DNA of 64,000 nucleotides from the NCBI RefSeq assembly GCF_029433095.1, contig NZ_JARNTX010000001.1:124001-188000 (forward strand). The letters are read 5' to 3'. The DNA is from Hymenobacter sp. YC55. Lineage in GTDB: Bacteria; Bacteroidota; Bacteroidia; Cytophagales; Hymenobacteraceae. This document shows positions 35,122 to 43,818 of the stretch, piece by piece (the stretch's first letter is position 1; every line of letters starts with the position of its first letter). The position numbers and the translations under genes were made by a program. Under the pieces are notes generated by a model that worked only from the letters and a program-made list of their open reading frames with translations, made no database searches and was not told where the DNA came from.

Positions 35122-36183
35122 CTAGCGCAACTGCCATCCTACGCCTTCTTTTAGCACCAAAAAAGTGCTGTCAGGAATCTGTTTGGCGAGCAAAGCTTTC
35201 CGCAAATCAGTTACAGGCTCCGTTAAGCCATCATCGGCCAACTGAAAAGTACCAAAATGGGTGGCAATGCTCCGAGGCGTTTTTAAGTCAAGATGAGCTT
35301 GCACTGCCTCGGCCGGCGCAGTATGGATAGGCTGCATAAACCAAATGGGCTGATAAGCTCCAATTGGCAGGATAGCCAACCGAATAGGACCCTCGCGGCG
35401 CCCGATTTCACTGAAATGTGGCCCGTAGCCGGTGTCGCCGGCGTAGTAGAGCGGACCGGCGGTGGTACGAAGCACAAAACCTGTCCAGAGGGTCGCGTCC
35501 CGGTCGCGGAGGCCACGGCCCGAGAAGTGCTGCGCCGGTACGCTTACTAGCTGAACTTTAGAACTCAGGGGTTGCTGCTGCCACCAATCTAAGTCGGTAG
35601 CATTAGCAATGTGTTCTTCTTCCAGAAAGGCGCGTACCCCTAAGCCCGCGAAGATGCGCGGCTAGTCGCGGGCGGCCAGGCGGCGCAACGTGTTCAGGTC
35701 GAGGTGGTCGTAGTGATTGTGGCTGATGAGAACGGCGTCGATTTTGGGCAAGTCCTCGAACCGTATGCCCGGGGGCCGCAGCCGCTTCGGCCCGATCCAC
35801 TGGAAGGGGCTGGTCCGCTCGCTCCAAATCGGGTCGGTCAGCACATTCAGGCTGTCGAACTGAAGCAAAAACGTGCCGTGATTGATAAACGTGACGCGCA
35901 ACTTACCTAGCCCGACCCGAGCGGGCGGTTTTGGGCCGTATGGTAAATCTGGCTGCTCAGGAAAGTTGCCTTTGTTGCTGTGCAACTGCCACCTCAGCAT
36001 GGGGCCGAGGCCTTCTTGGGCATGAACGCCACCGGCATTCTTGAACTGCTTGCCGTCGAAATGCGCACTGATCGGCCCTTGGTAGCGCGGCGCCGAAATA
36101 GAACAGCCAATCAGAAAGGCCCCACTTGCCAGCAAAACCAGCAGCGCCACTATTCCTAAAAGTACACGGCGCTTAATCTTCAT
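35122..36183 (-). pseudogene. Metallo-beta-lactamase-fold hydrolase (NAPE-PLD/UlaG-like) with one in-frame amber codon
   Basis: The frame runs from ATG 36183 (MKIKRRVLLGIVALLVLLAS, a lipoprotein-like signal with IGC) to 35122, 354 codons in all. It is interrupted only by TAG at 35662-35664. Before the stop lie RVTFINHGTFLLQFDSLNVL TDP and the metal motif ISHNHYDHLD. After it the same frame continues without a shift: PRIFAGLGVRAFLEEE, PAQHFSGRG, YYAGDTGYG and SIATHFGTFQ, which supply the remaining ligands. A single C-to-T change (CAG to TAG) would explain it. Both halves keep family-like sequence, so the lesion is recent, or is a sequencing error. Confidence 0.8.
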
Positions 36184-36209
36184 AAAGCAGAATAAAAGTG
36201 GATCAGCGT

Positions 36210-36308
36210 AAAGCGCGAAGCTCCGACTTCGCGTAGCGGTACTGAGCGGCAGCCATTGTTACGGCTTGGCCTTCAGCAACGATACGCAAAGCCGGAGCTT
36301 TGCACGAC
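36210..36308. repeat. Palindromic repeat, family D
   Basis: Inverted arms 36217-36238 and 36280-36301 share AAGCTCCGACTTCGCGTAGCG-type sequence with compensating differences. The element lies between the broken hydrolase gene and the pirin gene. A related element is at 51470-51564. Confidence 0.7.
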
Positions 36309-36322
36309 AAGCATTCTGCCTT

Positions 36323-37033
36323 TTAGTGGTTTATGGGTGCTTCAATAACAATAAACTTACTCTCGGCGGTGCACTCTATGTTCACCGTACCCGTTTCCCA
36401 CAAGCCAATACTTTCCCGCTGCGCTACGGCCTCTCCGTTTACGGTCAGCGCGCCTTCCATCAAGAAAATAAACACGCCTTTGTTGAGCGGATTCAGGCTG
36501 TAGGATATCGTTTGACCGGCGTCGAAGTAGCCGAGCGAGAGTTTGGCGTTCTGGTTGATCCAGCAGTGCGCCGTGCCTTCCTCGTTGCTGACGACGGTGG
36601 TGAGCTGGTTGCGGCGCTTCTCGGCGGGAAAGTGGCGGCGCTGGTAGCGGGGCGTCACGTTTTGCAGCTTCGGCTCAATCCAAATTTGCAGGAAATTTAC
36701 CTCGTCGTCGCCAATGTTGTGTTCCTCGTGGCGCAGGCCGGTGCCCGCACTCATAATCTGCACCCAGTCGGTGGAAACCTCCTCCTTGAAGCCCAACGAA
36801 TCGATGTGGTTCATGCGGCCCGCCAGCATCACCGAAATAATTTCCATGTTGGCGTGGGCGTGCAAGCCAAAGCCGTTGCCGGGCTTCACGAAGTCGTCGT
36901 TGAACACGCGCAACAAGCCGAAGCCACTGCGGACAGGGTTGGCATACGGTCCGAAGCTGAGCGAGAAATTGCTTTGCAGCCAGCCAATGTCTTTCAGGCC
37001 TCGGTCGGCAGCGCGGATTATGGTGTGTGGCAT
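36323..37033 (-). CDS. Pirin-family protein (copy 1)
   Basis: From ATG 37033 (MPHTIIRAADRGLKDIGWLQ) the product has 236 residues and two cupin halves. The metal ligands of pirins are seen: His-x-His in GLHAHANMEIIS (about residues 57-59), then His and Glu in GTGLRHEEHN (about 101-103). Bacterial relatives such as YhhW have quercetin dioxygenase activity, so an oxidative-stress or aromatic-compound role is plausible. It forms a leftward cluster with a nitroreductase and a second pirin. Confidence 0.92.
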   Translation of the reverse strand: MPHTIIRAADRGLKDIGWLQSNFSLSFGPYANPVRSGFGLLRVFNDDFVKPGNGFGLHAHANMEIISVMLAGRMNHIDSLGFKEEVSTDWVQIMSAGTGLRHEEHNIGDDEVNFLQIWIEPKLQNVTPRYQRRHFPAEKRRNQLTTVVSNEEGTAHCWINQNAKLSLGYFDAGQTISYSLNPLNKGVFIFLMEGALTVNGEAVAQRESIGLWETGTVNIECTAESKFIVIEAPINH

Positions 37034-37178
37034 GGTGGGGTGAATAGGTGAATAAGGTAAATGCAGTAGTGAGCGACGCACTAATTGTGAAAGAAACCCC
37101 GGGCTTGGCGCGTGAGCAAGGCAACGCTCAGATGTAAGCTGAGCAGTAAGGCGCCAAACGCAGGCCTTTAACTAGCGC

Positions 37179-37754
37179 CTATTTCAATTGTCCTTGGAAA
37201 GCAATTTCGCTGACCGGCTTGCGCTGACGGGGGGCTTTCTCGCGGCTCAGAAACGGCTCTTCCAGTAGCTCAGCCTCACCTAGATAGCCTAGTGCAATAA
37301 TCACGGCGGGTTGCAACGTGTCGGGCAACTCGAATAGCTCCTTGGCACGGTCCCGGTCGAAGCCGCCCATAAAGTGAGTATGTAAGCCCAGGGCAGTGGC
37401 TTCCAACGACAAGTTGGCGTTGGCCATGCCTAAGTCGTGCATGGCGGCGCCGTTGGGTGTACCGTTGTCGTACTGCGTTTTGGCCAGCGCCAGAATCAGA
37501 ACGGGGGCGTTTTTGGCCCAAGGCTTGTTGCCAGACATCAGGCAGTCCACCAGTTTCTGGAAGGTTTCTTGGTCGGCGTGGTGGGCGTAGATGTAGCGCC
37601 AGGGCTGCTCGTTCATGGCGCTGGCGGCCCAAGAAGCGGCTTCAAATACTTGGTTCAGCGTTTCGGGCGCAACGGGGTAGCTGGCAAAAGAGCGAGGGCT
37701 CCACCGTTTGCGAATGGTTTCCAGAACAGGGTATGTGGTGGTGGCGAGTTTCAT
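37179..37754 (-). CDS. Nitroreductase-family flavoprotein
   Basis: From ATG 37754 (MKLATTTYPVLETIRKRWSP) the product has 191 residues. KRWSPRSFASYPV matches the FMN-phosphate-binding start of the family. FEAASWAASAMNEQPWRYIY is the FMN-contacting core, and the second half has LGLHTHFMGGFD and IIALGYLGEAE. It reduces nitro compounds, quinones or related electrophiles with NAD(P)H in the cytoplasm. It lies between two pirin genes, which supports a shared role in handling redox-active aromatic compounds. Confidence 0.92.
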   Translation of the reverse strand: MKLATTTYPVLETIRKRWSPRSFASYPVAPETLNQVFEAASWAASAMNEQPWRYIYAHHADQETFQKLVDCLMSGNKPWAKNAPVLILALAKTQYDNGTPNGAAMHDLGMANANLSLEATALGLHTHFMGGFDRDRAKELFELPDTLQPAVIIALGYLGEAELLEEPFLSREKAPRQRKPVSEIAFQGQLK

Positions 37755-37877
37755 GAAGCGGTTATTGCACTGAGGTAAGAGGATATAGTAGCTATTCTTT
37801 ATCCCGACCAGTAGGAGAAAGCCAAGCTTCACACAATGGTTTAGCGTGGCTTCTGCTGTTGGTAGGAATAGTAGGTA

Positions 37878-38591
37878 CTACAAGTCCATCGGTACGTCCA
37901 TCAACAACAGCCGCGTGTTGCTGTCGGCCTTGATGGTGAACGAATCGGTATTCCATACGCCGAATCCGTCGCGGCGGTGCAAGGTTTGACCGGCCACGGT
38001 GGCGTCGCCTTCCAGCACGAACACATATACGCCGTTGCCGGGGCGCTTCACTGCATAGTCGGCCGAGAAGTTGGCATCGAAATCAGCCAGGTGAAACCAG
38101 GCATTCTGATGAATCCAGACGCCGGCATCGTCGGGGTTGGGCGACAGAATTTGCTGGAACTGATTGTGGCGGTCTTCAGCCCGGAAAGCTTGCTGGTCGT
38201 AGCGGGAAGGCACGTTGCGCTTGTTGGGGAACAGCCAGATCTGCAAAAACTTCACTTCCTCGCTTTTGCTGTGGTTTTTCTCGCTGTGCGCAATGCCTGT
38301 GCCCGCACTCATCACCTGCACGTCGCCGCTCTGGATAATGCCGTGGTTGCCGGCGCTATCCTTGTGCTCGAGGGTGCCGGAAAGCGGAATGCTGATGATT
38401 TCCATGTTGTCGTGCGGATGGGTGCCGAAGCCCATGCCAGCCGCTACGGTGTCGTCGTTGAGGACGCGCAAAACGCCGAAGTGCAGGCGTTGCGGATTGT
38501 TGTAGCCCGCAAAGCTGAACGTATGATATGAGTTGAGCCAACCGTGGCTGGCATGGCCGCGCGAATCGGCGGTGTGGAGGAGCGTTTGCAT
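37878..38591 (-). CDS. Pirin-family protein (copy 2)
   Basis: The 237-residue protein starts MQTLLHTADSRGHASHGWLN, like YhhW quercetinases. Metal ligands are in GFGTHPHDNMEIIS and GTGIAHSEKNHS. It is the promoter-proximal gene of the pirin-nitroreductase-pirin cluster. Gaps of 123-145 bp separate the three genes, so a single transcript is possible but not certain. The promoter at 38624-38654 has a palindrome between its two boxes. It is only moderately similar to copy 1. Confidence 0.93.
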   Translation of the reverse strand: MQTLLHTADSRGHASHGWLNSYHTFSFAGYNNPQRLHFGVLRVLNDDTVAAGMGFGTHPHDNMEIISIPLSGTLEHKDSAGNHGIIQSGDVQVMSAGTGIAHSEKNHSKSEEVKFLQIWLFPNKRNVPSRYDQQAFRAEDRHNQFQQILSPNPDDAGVWIHQNAWFHLADFDANFSADYAVKRPGNGVYVFVLEGDATVAGQTLHRRDGFGVWNTDSFTIKADSNTRLLLMDVPMDL

Positions 38592-38623
38592 GATCTAGAT
38601 TCTAAGCCTAGTGGATTTCCTGT

Positions 38624-38654
38624 CAAAGATACGGAATATATGTACATACATCAA
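38624..38654 (-). promoter_or_regulatory. Promoter of the pirin cluster with an embedded operator-like palindrome
   Basis: On the minus strand TATCTTTG (38624-38631) matches TAnnTTTG, and TTG (38652-38654) lies 20 bp upstream as the -33 box. Between them is the perfect palindrome TATGTACATA (38639-38648). A repressor bound there would block RNA polymerase. The start codon is 33 nt downstream of the -7 box. Confidence 0.6.
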
Positions 38655-38877
38655 TCAGCTGAGAAAGTTCATTTACAGCCTATATATTGTTATAAAAATT
38701 ATTTCCCTGACTTGTGCTTAAGTGCAACGAAAGCCGAAGAGTGGGGTCTAGAGTACCACAAGTACGGCGTTGTGCTTGCTACCACTAGGCTACTCGCCTG
38801 TAGTCAGACCAAGCAAGACGAGCACGCATTGTGTAATTTCACCCACCTTTCAACCTTTACCGATTAAAGCTTTCCAC

Positions 38878-41055
38878 ATGCTTAGAATTTGCACGCGGCG
38901 GATGGTCGCAGTGATATGTTTTTTTCAGCTGCTTCTGATAACTCAAGCGCAGGCGCAATTCGGGCCTGGCACACAGTGGACCAAGGACGGCTATAGCTAC
39001 ATGAATGCCGAAAACGGGGAAATTGTCCAGCTCGATGCCCGCGACAAAACCAAGCGTACAGTGCTGGTTGGCAAAAGCCTCTTGACACCCCAAGGCCAGT
39101 CGGCTCCTATTGAAGTGCGGCGCTTCGCCTTCTCCGACGACGGCCAAAAAGTGCTTATCCACACTAATACCAAGAAAGTGTGGCGCTACGACACCCGCGG
39201 CGACTATTGGGTGGCCGACCTGAAAGCCAACTCGCTAAAGCAACTCGGTAAGGGTCGGCCCGAATCGTCGTTGATGTTCGCCAAATTCTCGCCCGACGGC
39301 ACGCGCGTGGCGTACGTGAGTGAGCACAACATTTATGTAGAAGATCTAGCTTCTTCCGCCATCAAGCCCCTGACCACCGATGGCACCGTGTCCATGATCA
39401 ACGGCACCTTCGATTGGGTGTACGAGGAAGAACTGGACTGCCGCGACGGTTTCCGCTGGTCGCCCAACGGGCAGAGCATTGCCTACTGGCAGCTCGACGC
39501 GGCCAAAACCAAGAACTACCTGATGCTCAACACCACGGATCAGCTGTATCCCTTCACCATTCCCGTGGAGTACCCAGTGGTGGGCGAAGACCCGAGCCGT
39601 TGCCGCGTGGGTGTGGTGCCCGCGCAAGGTGGTGCTACTACCTGGATGAAAGTGCCCGGCGACGCCGTGCAGAACTACATTCCGCGCATGGAATGGGCCG
39701 CTAATTCCACTGAGCTTATCATTCAGCAACTCAACCGCCGCCAAAACGAAAGCAAGCTGATGCTTTGCACCGCCAGCACCGGCGACGCGAAGACCATCTA
39801 CAGCGAAACCGACAAGGCCTGGATTGATGCCAAGGCCGAAGCCATTGGTTGGGACTGGATTGACGGCGGCAAAAGCTTTATCTGGCTCAGCGAGAAAGAC
39901 GGCTGGCGCCACATTTATTCCCTGACCCGCAGTGGTCAGCAGAAGCTGCTCACCAAAGGCGACTACGACGTCATCAGCATGCAGCTAGTCGACGAGAAGA
40001 ACGGGGTTATCTATTTCACCGCTTCGCCCGAAAACGCCACCCAAACTTACCTCTACAAAGTGGCCCTGAAAGGCGGCAAGGCCGAGCGGGTGACCACCAA
40101 AGAATTGGCCGGCTCCAACAGCTACGACATCTCACCGAACGGTAAGTTGGCGCTGCACACGTTCTCAAACGCTACTACATTCCCGGTAGCCGACGTGGTA
40201 TCACTGCCAGAGCACAAGCGCTTGAGCGGGGGAGAGGTATCGGCGCGGGCCCAAAGCGTGAAGCTGCCCAAGGTGGAGTTCTTCCAAGTGAAAACCGCCG
40301 ATGGCGTAACTCTTGATGGCTGGATGATAAAACCTTCCAACTTCGACCCCACCAAGAAATATCCCATCGTCTTCTATGTGTACGGCGAACCCGCCAGCCA
40401 AACCGTGACGGACCGCTTCGGTACGGGCCTCAACCGCCTCTACCAAGGCAGCATGGCCGACGACGGCTACATCTACGCTTCTCTGGAAAACCGGGGCGCC
40501 CCGGCCCCGCGGGGTCGTGAGTTCCGCAAGGCCATCTACCACAACATCGGTAAGCTCAACATCCGCGACCAGGCTATGGGCGCTAAGGAGGTGCTGAAAA
40601 ACTCGTTTGTGGATACCAGCCGCGTGGCGGTATGGGGCTGGAGCGGCGGTGGTTCGTCTACGCTCAACTTACTGTTCCAATACCCGCAGATCTACAAAAC
40701 CGGTATTTCCATTGCCGCTGTTGATAATCAGCTCAACTACGACAACATCTACCAGGAGCGCTATATGGGCCTGCTGCCTGAAGACAAGCACTACTTTGTG
40801 GAAAACTCGCCGCTGAACTACGCCAAAAACTTGCGCGGCAACCTGCTCCTCGTTCACGGCACCGGCGACGACAACGTGCACTACAACAACGCCGAGCAGA
40901 TGATCAACGAGCTGGTGAAGCACAACAAAACCTTCCAGCTGATGGCCTACCCCAACCGCAGCCACAGCATTTCGGAAGGCGAAGGTACCAGCCGCCACTT
41001 AGCAGCTACCTACACAAAGTTTCTAAAAGAAAACTGCCCTCCCGGCGCCCGCTAG
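38878..41055 (+). CDS. Dipeptidyl peptidase IV (S9 family), exported
   Basis: From ATG 38878 (MLRICTRRMVAVICFFQLLL) the product has 725 residues with a signal peptide cut near AQAQ. The DPP IV beta-propeller includes the double-Glu motif FDWVYEEELDCRDGFRWSPN, which binds the substrate N-terminus. The C-terminal hydrolase has the nucleophile Ser in WGWSGGGSS, Asp in HGTGDDNVH and His in YPNRSHSISEG. It removes X-Pro or X-Ala dipeptides from peptide N-termini in the periplasm. In contrast to the homologue at 32464, the triad is complete. A terminator follows. Confidence 0.95.
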   Translation: MLRICTRRMVAVICFFQLLLITQAQAQFGPGTQWTKDGYSYMNAENGEIVQLDARDKTKRTVLVGKSLLTPQGQSAPIEVRRFAFSDDGQKVLIHTNTKKVWRYDTRGDYWVADLKANSLKQLGKGRPESSLMFAKFSPDGTRVAYVSEHNIYVEDLASSAIKPLTTDGTVSMINGTFDWVYEEELDCRDGFRWSPNGQSIAYWQLDAAKTKNYLMLNTTDQLYPFTIPVEYPVVGEDPSRCRVGVVPAQGGATTWMKVPGDAVQNYIPRMEWAANSTELIIQQLNRRQNESKLMLCTASTGDAKTIYSETDKAWIDAKAEAIGWDWIDGGKSFIWLSEKDGWRHIYSLTRSGQQKLLTKGDYDVISMQLVDEKNGVIYFTASPENATQTYLYKVALKGGKAERVTTKELAGSNSYDISPNGKLALHTFSNATTFPVADVVSLPEHKRLSGGEVSARAQSVKLPKVEFFQVKTADGVTLDGWMIKPSNFDPTKKYPIVFYVYGEPASQTVTDRFGTGLNRLYQGSMADDGYIYASLENRGAPAPRGREFRKAIYHNIGKLNIRDQAMGAKEVLKNSFVDTSRVAVWGWSGGGSSTLNLLFQYPQIYKTGISIAAVDNQLNYDNIYQERYMGLLPEDKHYFVENSPLNYAKNLRGNLLLVHGTGDDNVHYNNAEQMINELVKHNKTFQLMAYPNRSHSISEGEGTSRHLAATYTKFLKENCPPGAR

Positions 41056-41078
41056 AACCAACTGCTTTCTAAGCAAGC

Positions 41079-41113
41079 AAAGGCCTTCAGATTGTATCTG
41101 AAGGCCTTTTTTG
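41079..41113 (+). terminator. Rho-independent terminator of the DPP IV gene
   Basis: AAAGGCCTTCAGAT and ATCTGAAGGCCTTT form a perfect stem with a short loop, followed by TTTTT, 24 bp after the stop codon. Confidence 0.9.
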
Positions 41114-41163
41114 TGAGTGCGAATCGGTAAGCTGACTCTAGTCTAATCTATAGCGGCTAGCTC

Positions 41164-41440
41164 AGAACAACGACAACTTTGTGGTGACGAACAGCTTCGT
41201 GCTGGTGCTCAACACCACCGAAAACAAAACCGAGCTTAGCATCACCATCCAGCGGGACGGTACGCTCGATTTACCAGCCGTCGCGTCGAGCTTTAGCAAC
41301 GTCCTGACGTGCCCTTGCCGGCCAAGGGCCGCTGCGGGTAGAACGACCCTATTTCCCAGCCGTTGCCAACAGCGACTTCGACGATGCTGCTACCGTGACC
41401 GTAGAGTTTTATGACTGGACCAGCGTGGCGCTAACTGTGG
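41164..41440 (+). pseudogene. Frameshifted gene remnant
   Basis: Protein-like sequence lies in two frames without a start codon. One frame gives NNDNFVVTNSFVLVLNTTEN and TIQRDGTLDLPAVASSFSNV. Near 41300 the reading moves to another frame, giving AGQGPLRVERPYFPAVANSD and FDDAATVTVEFYDWTSVA, which runs into the end of the next gene on the opposite strand. Both parts look like beta-strand secreted-protein sequence, so this is probably the decayed end of a lost gene. No family is recognised. It fills the 327-bp gap between DPP IV and the serine hydrolase. Confidence 0.45.
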
Positions 41441-42772
41441 TCACTGCTTCAGTAGGCGGCGTGTAGCAAGTATGTTGCCTTCCAGCGTCAGCCATTGCAC
41501 TAGGTAGAGGCCCTCGGGTAAGCTGGCCACAGAAACCAGCGATTCCGTAGTTGCAGCAGGTTGCTGCTTCACTACACGGCCGGTAGCGTCGAGCAGGCGT
41601 AAGCTGTGTGCGCCGAATATAGCGGGTGCCATGACGCTGTTGGAGGCAGGGTTGGGGTAGAGTTGCGCTTCAGATCCTATGGTGGCTTTGTTGGCGGCTA
41701 ATGGGCGGCACTGCACGGCCGCCATTAAGTGGCGCCACAGGTCAGCATCAAATGAGGTCAACGCCAGGCGTACGTCGCCGGCTTCTTTGCCTTGGCGCAC
41801 TACCACCAGTCCTAGGCTAGGCACCACGTAAATTTTCTGGTCGTTCTTGCCGAGGGCTGCAATCATGTCGGCGGGAGCGGTGGGAATGAGGGGACCGGCA
41901 AAGGTGATTTGTTGGGGGCCAGGTAGCTTGTAGGAGGTTTGGCCGTTCAGCCACCACAGGTAGCCATAGCTGCGGTTGAAGGCTTGGGAGGGCGTAGTCA
42001 TCTGGCGGAAATAGGCGGTATCGCGCAGAATAGGCGTGCCATTCCAGGTGCCGCGCGCCAGGGTTAGTAAGCCGAAGCGGGCCATGTCGCGGGCCCGGCT
42101 GTAGTAGGTGCCCTGCACCCACCGCCCGGCCATGCCAATGCGAGAGGCCAACTTCTGGTTGGTGTACTGATTGAAGCTGAGGCCGCTGGCAGCCGCCACC
42201 ACATCCTGTAAGAGAAGATACGGAGCGTTGTGGTAGGCCCAGCGCGTACCGGCATCGGCAACATAGAGCAAGCACCCGGGCGTTGAGCTGTCGGCGGTAC
42301 AGGGGGCTGGGGGCGTGTCGTCGAGGCCGTTGGTCATGGTGAGCTGGCTGCGCACCGTAATCAGCTTTTCCTTGGCCGCTGGGGTCGAAGTCCAGCCTTG
42401 GCCTAGTGTATAGGAGGTGCTGTCGGAGAGGCGGAGCAGATTATCTTGCTGCGCAATGCCCACCAGCGTAGCCGTGAGCGACTTGCCCGCCGAGGCCCAA
42501 TACCAGACAGAATCCTGCGTGTAGGTGCCGTAGTAGCGCTCCACCACGATTCGGCCATCCTTGAGCACTATGAACGACTTGGTTTGCTTGCGCCCCAGGA
42601 AGGCTAGCAGCGAGTCGAGCTGCGGCTGACACCAGCCGAGGCTTTGCGGAGTGGTAGTAGCCCAGCTACCTGCAGCGGTAGTCGGCGGGAAGTACAGCGT
42701 GGGCTGTTGGGCACGAGCCACCCATGTTGTGAGGACAAGCAGGAATATCAGTAGGGGTAGAGCGTGTTTCAT
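41441..42772 (-). CDS. Serine hydrolase (beta-lactamase/PBP-like) with T9SS C-terminal domain
   Basis: From ATG 42772 (MKHALPLLIFLLVLTTWVAR) the product has 443 residues. The signal peptide is followed by a class C beta-lactamase-like domain: SxxK as SAGKS (about residue 98), and YHN in RWAYHNAPYLL as the Tyr motif. The last 75 residues (QLYPNPASNSVMAPAI to ATRRLLKQ) form a type A T9SS sorting domain, so the enzyme is secreted or held on the cell surface. It may be an esterase or peptidase rather than a beta-lactamase. Confidence 0.88.
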   Translation of the reverse strand: MKHALPLLIFLLVLTTWVARAQQPTLYFPPTTAAGSWATTTPQSLGWCQPQLDSLLAFLGRKQTKSFIVLKDGRIVVERYYGTYTQDSVWYWASAGKSLTATLVGIAQQDNLLRLSDSTSYTLGQGWTSTPAAKEKLITVRSQLTMTNGLDDTPPAPCTADSSTPGCLLYVADAGTRWAYHNAPYLLLQDVVAAASGLSFNQYTNQKLASRIGMAGRWVQGTYYSRARDMARFGLLTLARGTWNGTPILRDTAYFRQMTTPSQAFNRSYGYLWWLNGQTSYKLPGPQQITFAGPLIPTAPADMIAALGKNDQKIYVVPSLGLVVVRQGKEAGDVRLALTSFDADLWRHLMAAVQCRPLAANKATIGSEAQLYPNPASNSVMAPAIFGAHSLRLLDATGRVVKQQPAATTESLVSVASLPEGLYLVQWLTLEGNILATRRLLKQ

Positions 42773-42900
42773 GCAGCAGTAAAGTAGACTAATATGCTGC
42801 TTCGACAATATTCGACTTTTAAAGTTTAAGCCTTTTGTTGTGAGGGTACTATTATTCTGCCTGCTGATTCGGGAGGTAGTATCTTGCGGTTCTTACGTGT

Positions 42901-43806
42901 ATGCAGCTTCCATCACCTCCCGTTGTTTCGCGCTTGGCGCCTACGCCTAGCGGCTTTCTGCACCTCGGCAACGCCGTTAACTTCACGCTGACGTGGCTGC
43001 TTACCCGGCGCGCGGGCGGCACCCTGCACCTGCGCATCGACGACCTGGACCGCGCCCGGTTTCGGCCGGCCTATCTCGCCAACATCTTCCAGACGCTGGA
43101 CTGGCTTGGACTCGACTACGACCACGGCCCCAGCGGCCCCGACGACTTCGAGTTGCACTATTCCCAACGGCACTTTCTGACGGCTTACGAGGCTACGCTG
43201 CAAGCTGGCCGCGCCGCTCAGCCCGGGCTATTCTACGCCTGTGGCTGCTCCCGCACCGACCTGGCCCGTGCTGCCTTGCCCCGGAGCAGCAACTACCCCG
43301 GTACCTGCCGCGCCAGAGCCTTAGCACCCGATGCCCCCGAAACCGCTTGGCGCGCCCACGTCCCGGCTGGTACCACGGTAGCGGTACCCGACCTGTGGCA
43401 AGGTGAACTAGCGGTGCCGCTGGACGAAAGCCTCGGCGACTTTATTGTGCGCAAAAAGGATAGCACGGCCGCTTACCAACTCGCCTCGATAGTAGACGAT
43501 GTGCGGCTAGGGGTGACGCTAATTGTGCGTGGACTGGACTTACTGCCTAGTACCGCGGCGCAACTCTGGTTGGCTGGTCAGCTGCCCGGCGTGACATCGT
43601 TTCAAAACACGCAGTTTCTGCACCACGGGTTGTTACTGGATGCTACGGGCCAGAAGCTTTCCAAATCCACACAGGCAGGGCAGCAACGCGGTATTCTTGC
43701 TGAAGCGGGCCATCCGCGGGTGGTGTATGCAGCCGTAGCGCAGCTGCTCGGGTTGCCGGAAGCAGCCAGCGAATCGTTGGCGGCATTGCAGGCAGCGTTG
43801 CAGTAG
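42901..43806 (+). CDS. gluQ: Glutamyl-Q tRNA(Asp) synthetase
   Basis: The 301-residue protein is a truncated glutamyl-tRNA synthetase paralogue (YadB/GluQ-RS). It attaches glutamate to queuosine-34 of tRNA-Asp rather than to a tRNA end. Seen: APTPSGFLHLGNAVNF (HIGH-type motif), DDLDRARFRP, the zinc site CGCSRTDL with YPGTCR, and KLSKS in ATGQKLSKSTQ. The anticodon-binding domain is absent, as expected. It needs queuosine biosynthesis elsewhere in the genome. The endonuclease V gene converges with 12 bp between the stops. Confidence 0.93.
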   Translation: MQLPSPPVVSRLAPTPSGFLHLGNAVNFTLTWLLTRRAGGTLHLRIDDLDRARFRPAYLANIFQTLDWLGLDYDHGPSGPDDFELHYSQRHFLTAYEATLQAGRAAQPGLFYACGCSRTDLARAALPRSSNYPGTCRARALAPDAPETAWRAHVPAGTTVAVPDLWQGELAVPLDESLGDFIVRKKDSTAAYQLASIVDDVRLGVTLIVRGLDLLPSTAAQLWLAGQLPGVTSFQNTQFLHHGLLLDATGQKLSKSTQAGQQRGILAEAGHPRVVYAAVAQLLGLPEAASESLAALQAALQ

Positions 43807-43818
43807 CGCTGTTGCGCG

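Noticed and set aside
35122..35475. A separate downstream gene starting inside the hydrolase
   Set aside because: It continues the same frame and family as the part before the amber codon and lacks its own start signal.
41441..42772. Calling the T9SS serine hydrolase a beta-lactamase
   Set aside because: SxxK and Tyr motifs are shared with esterases and peptidases; resistance function is not supported by anything seen.
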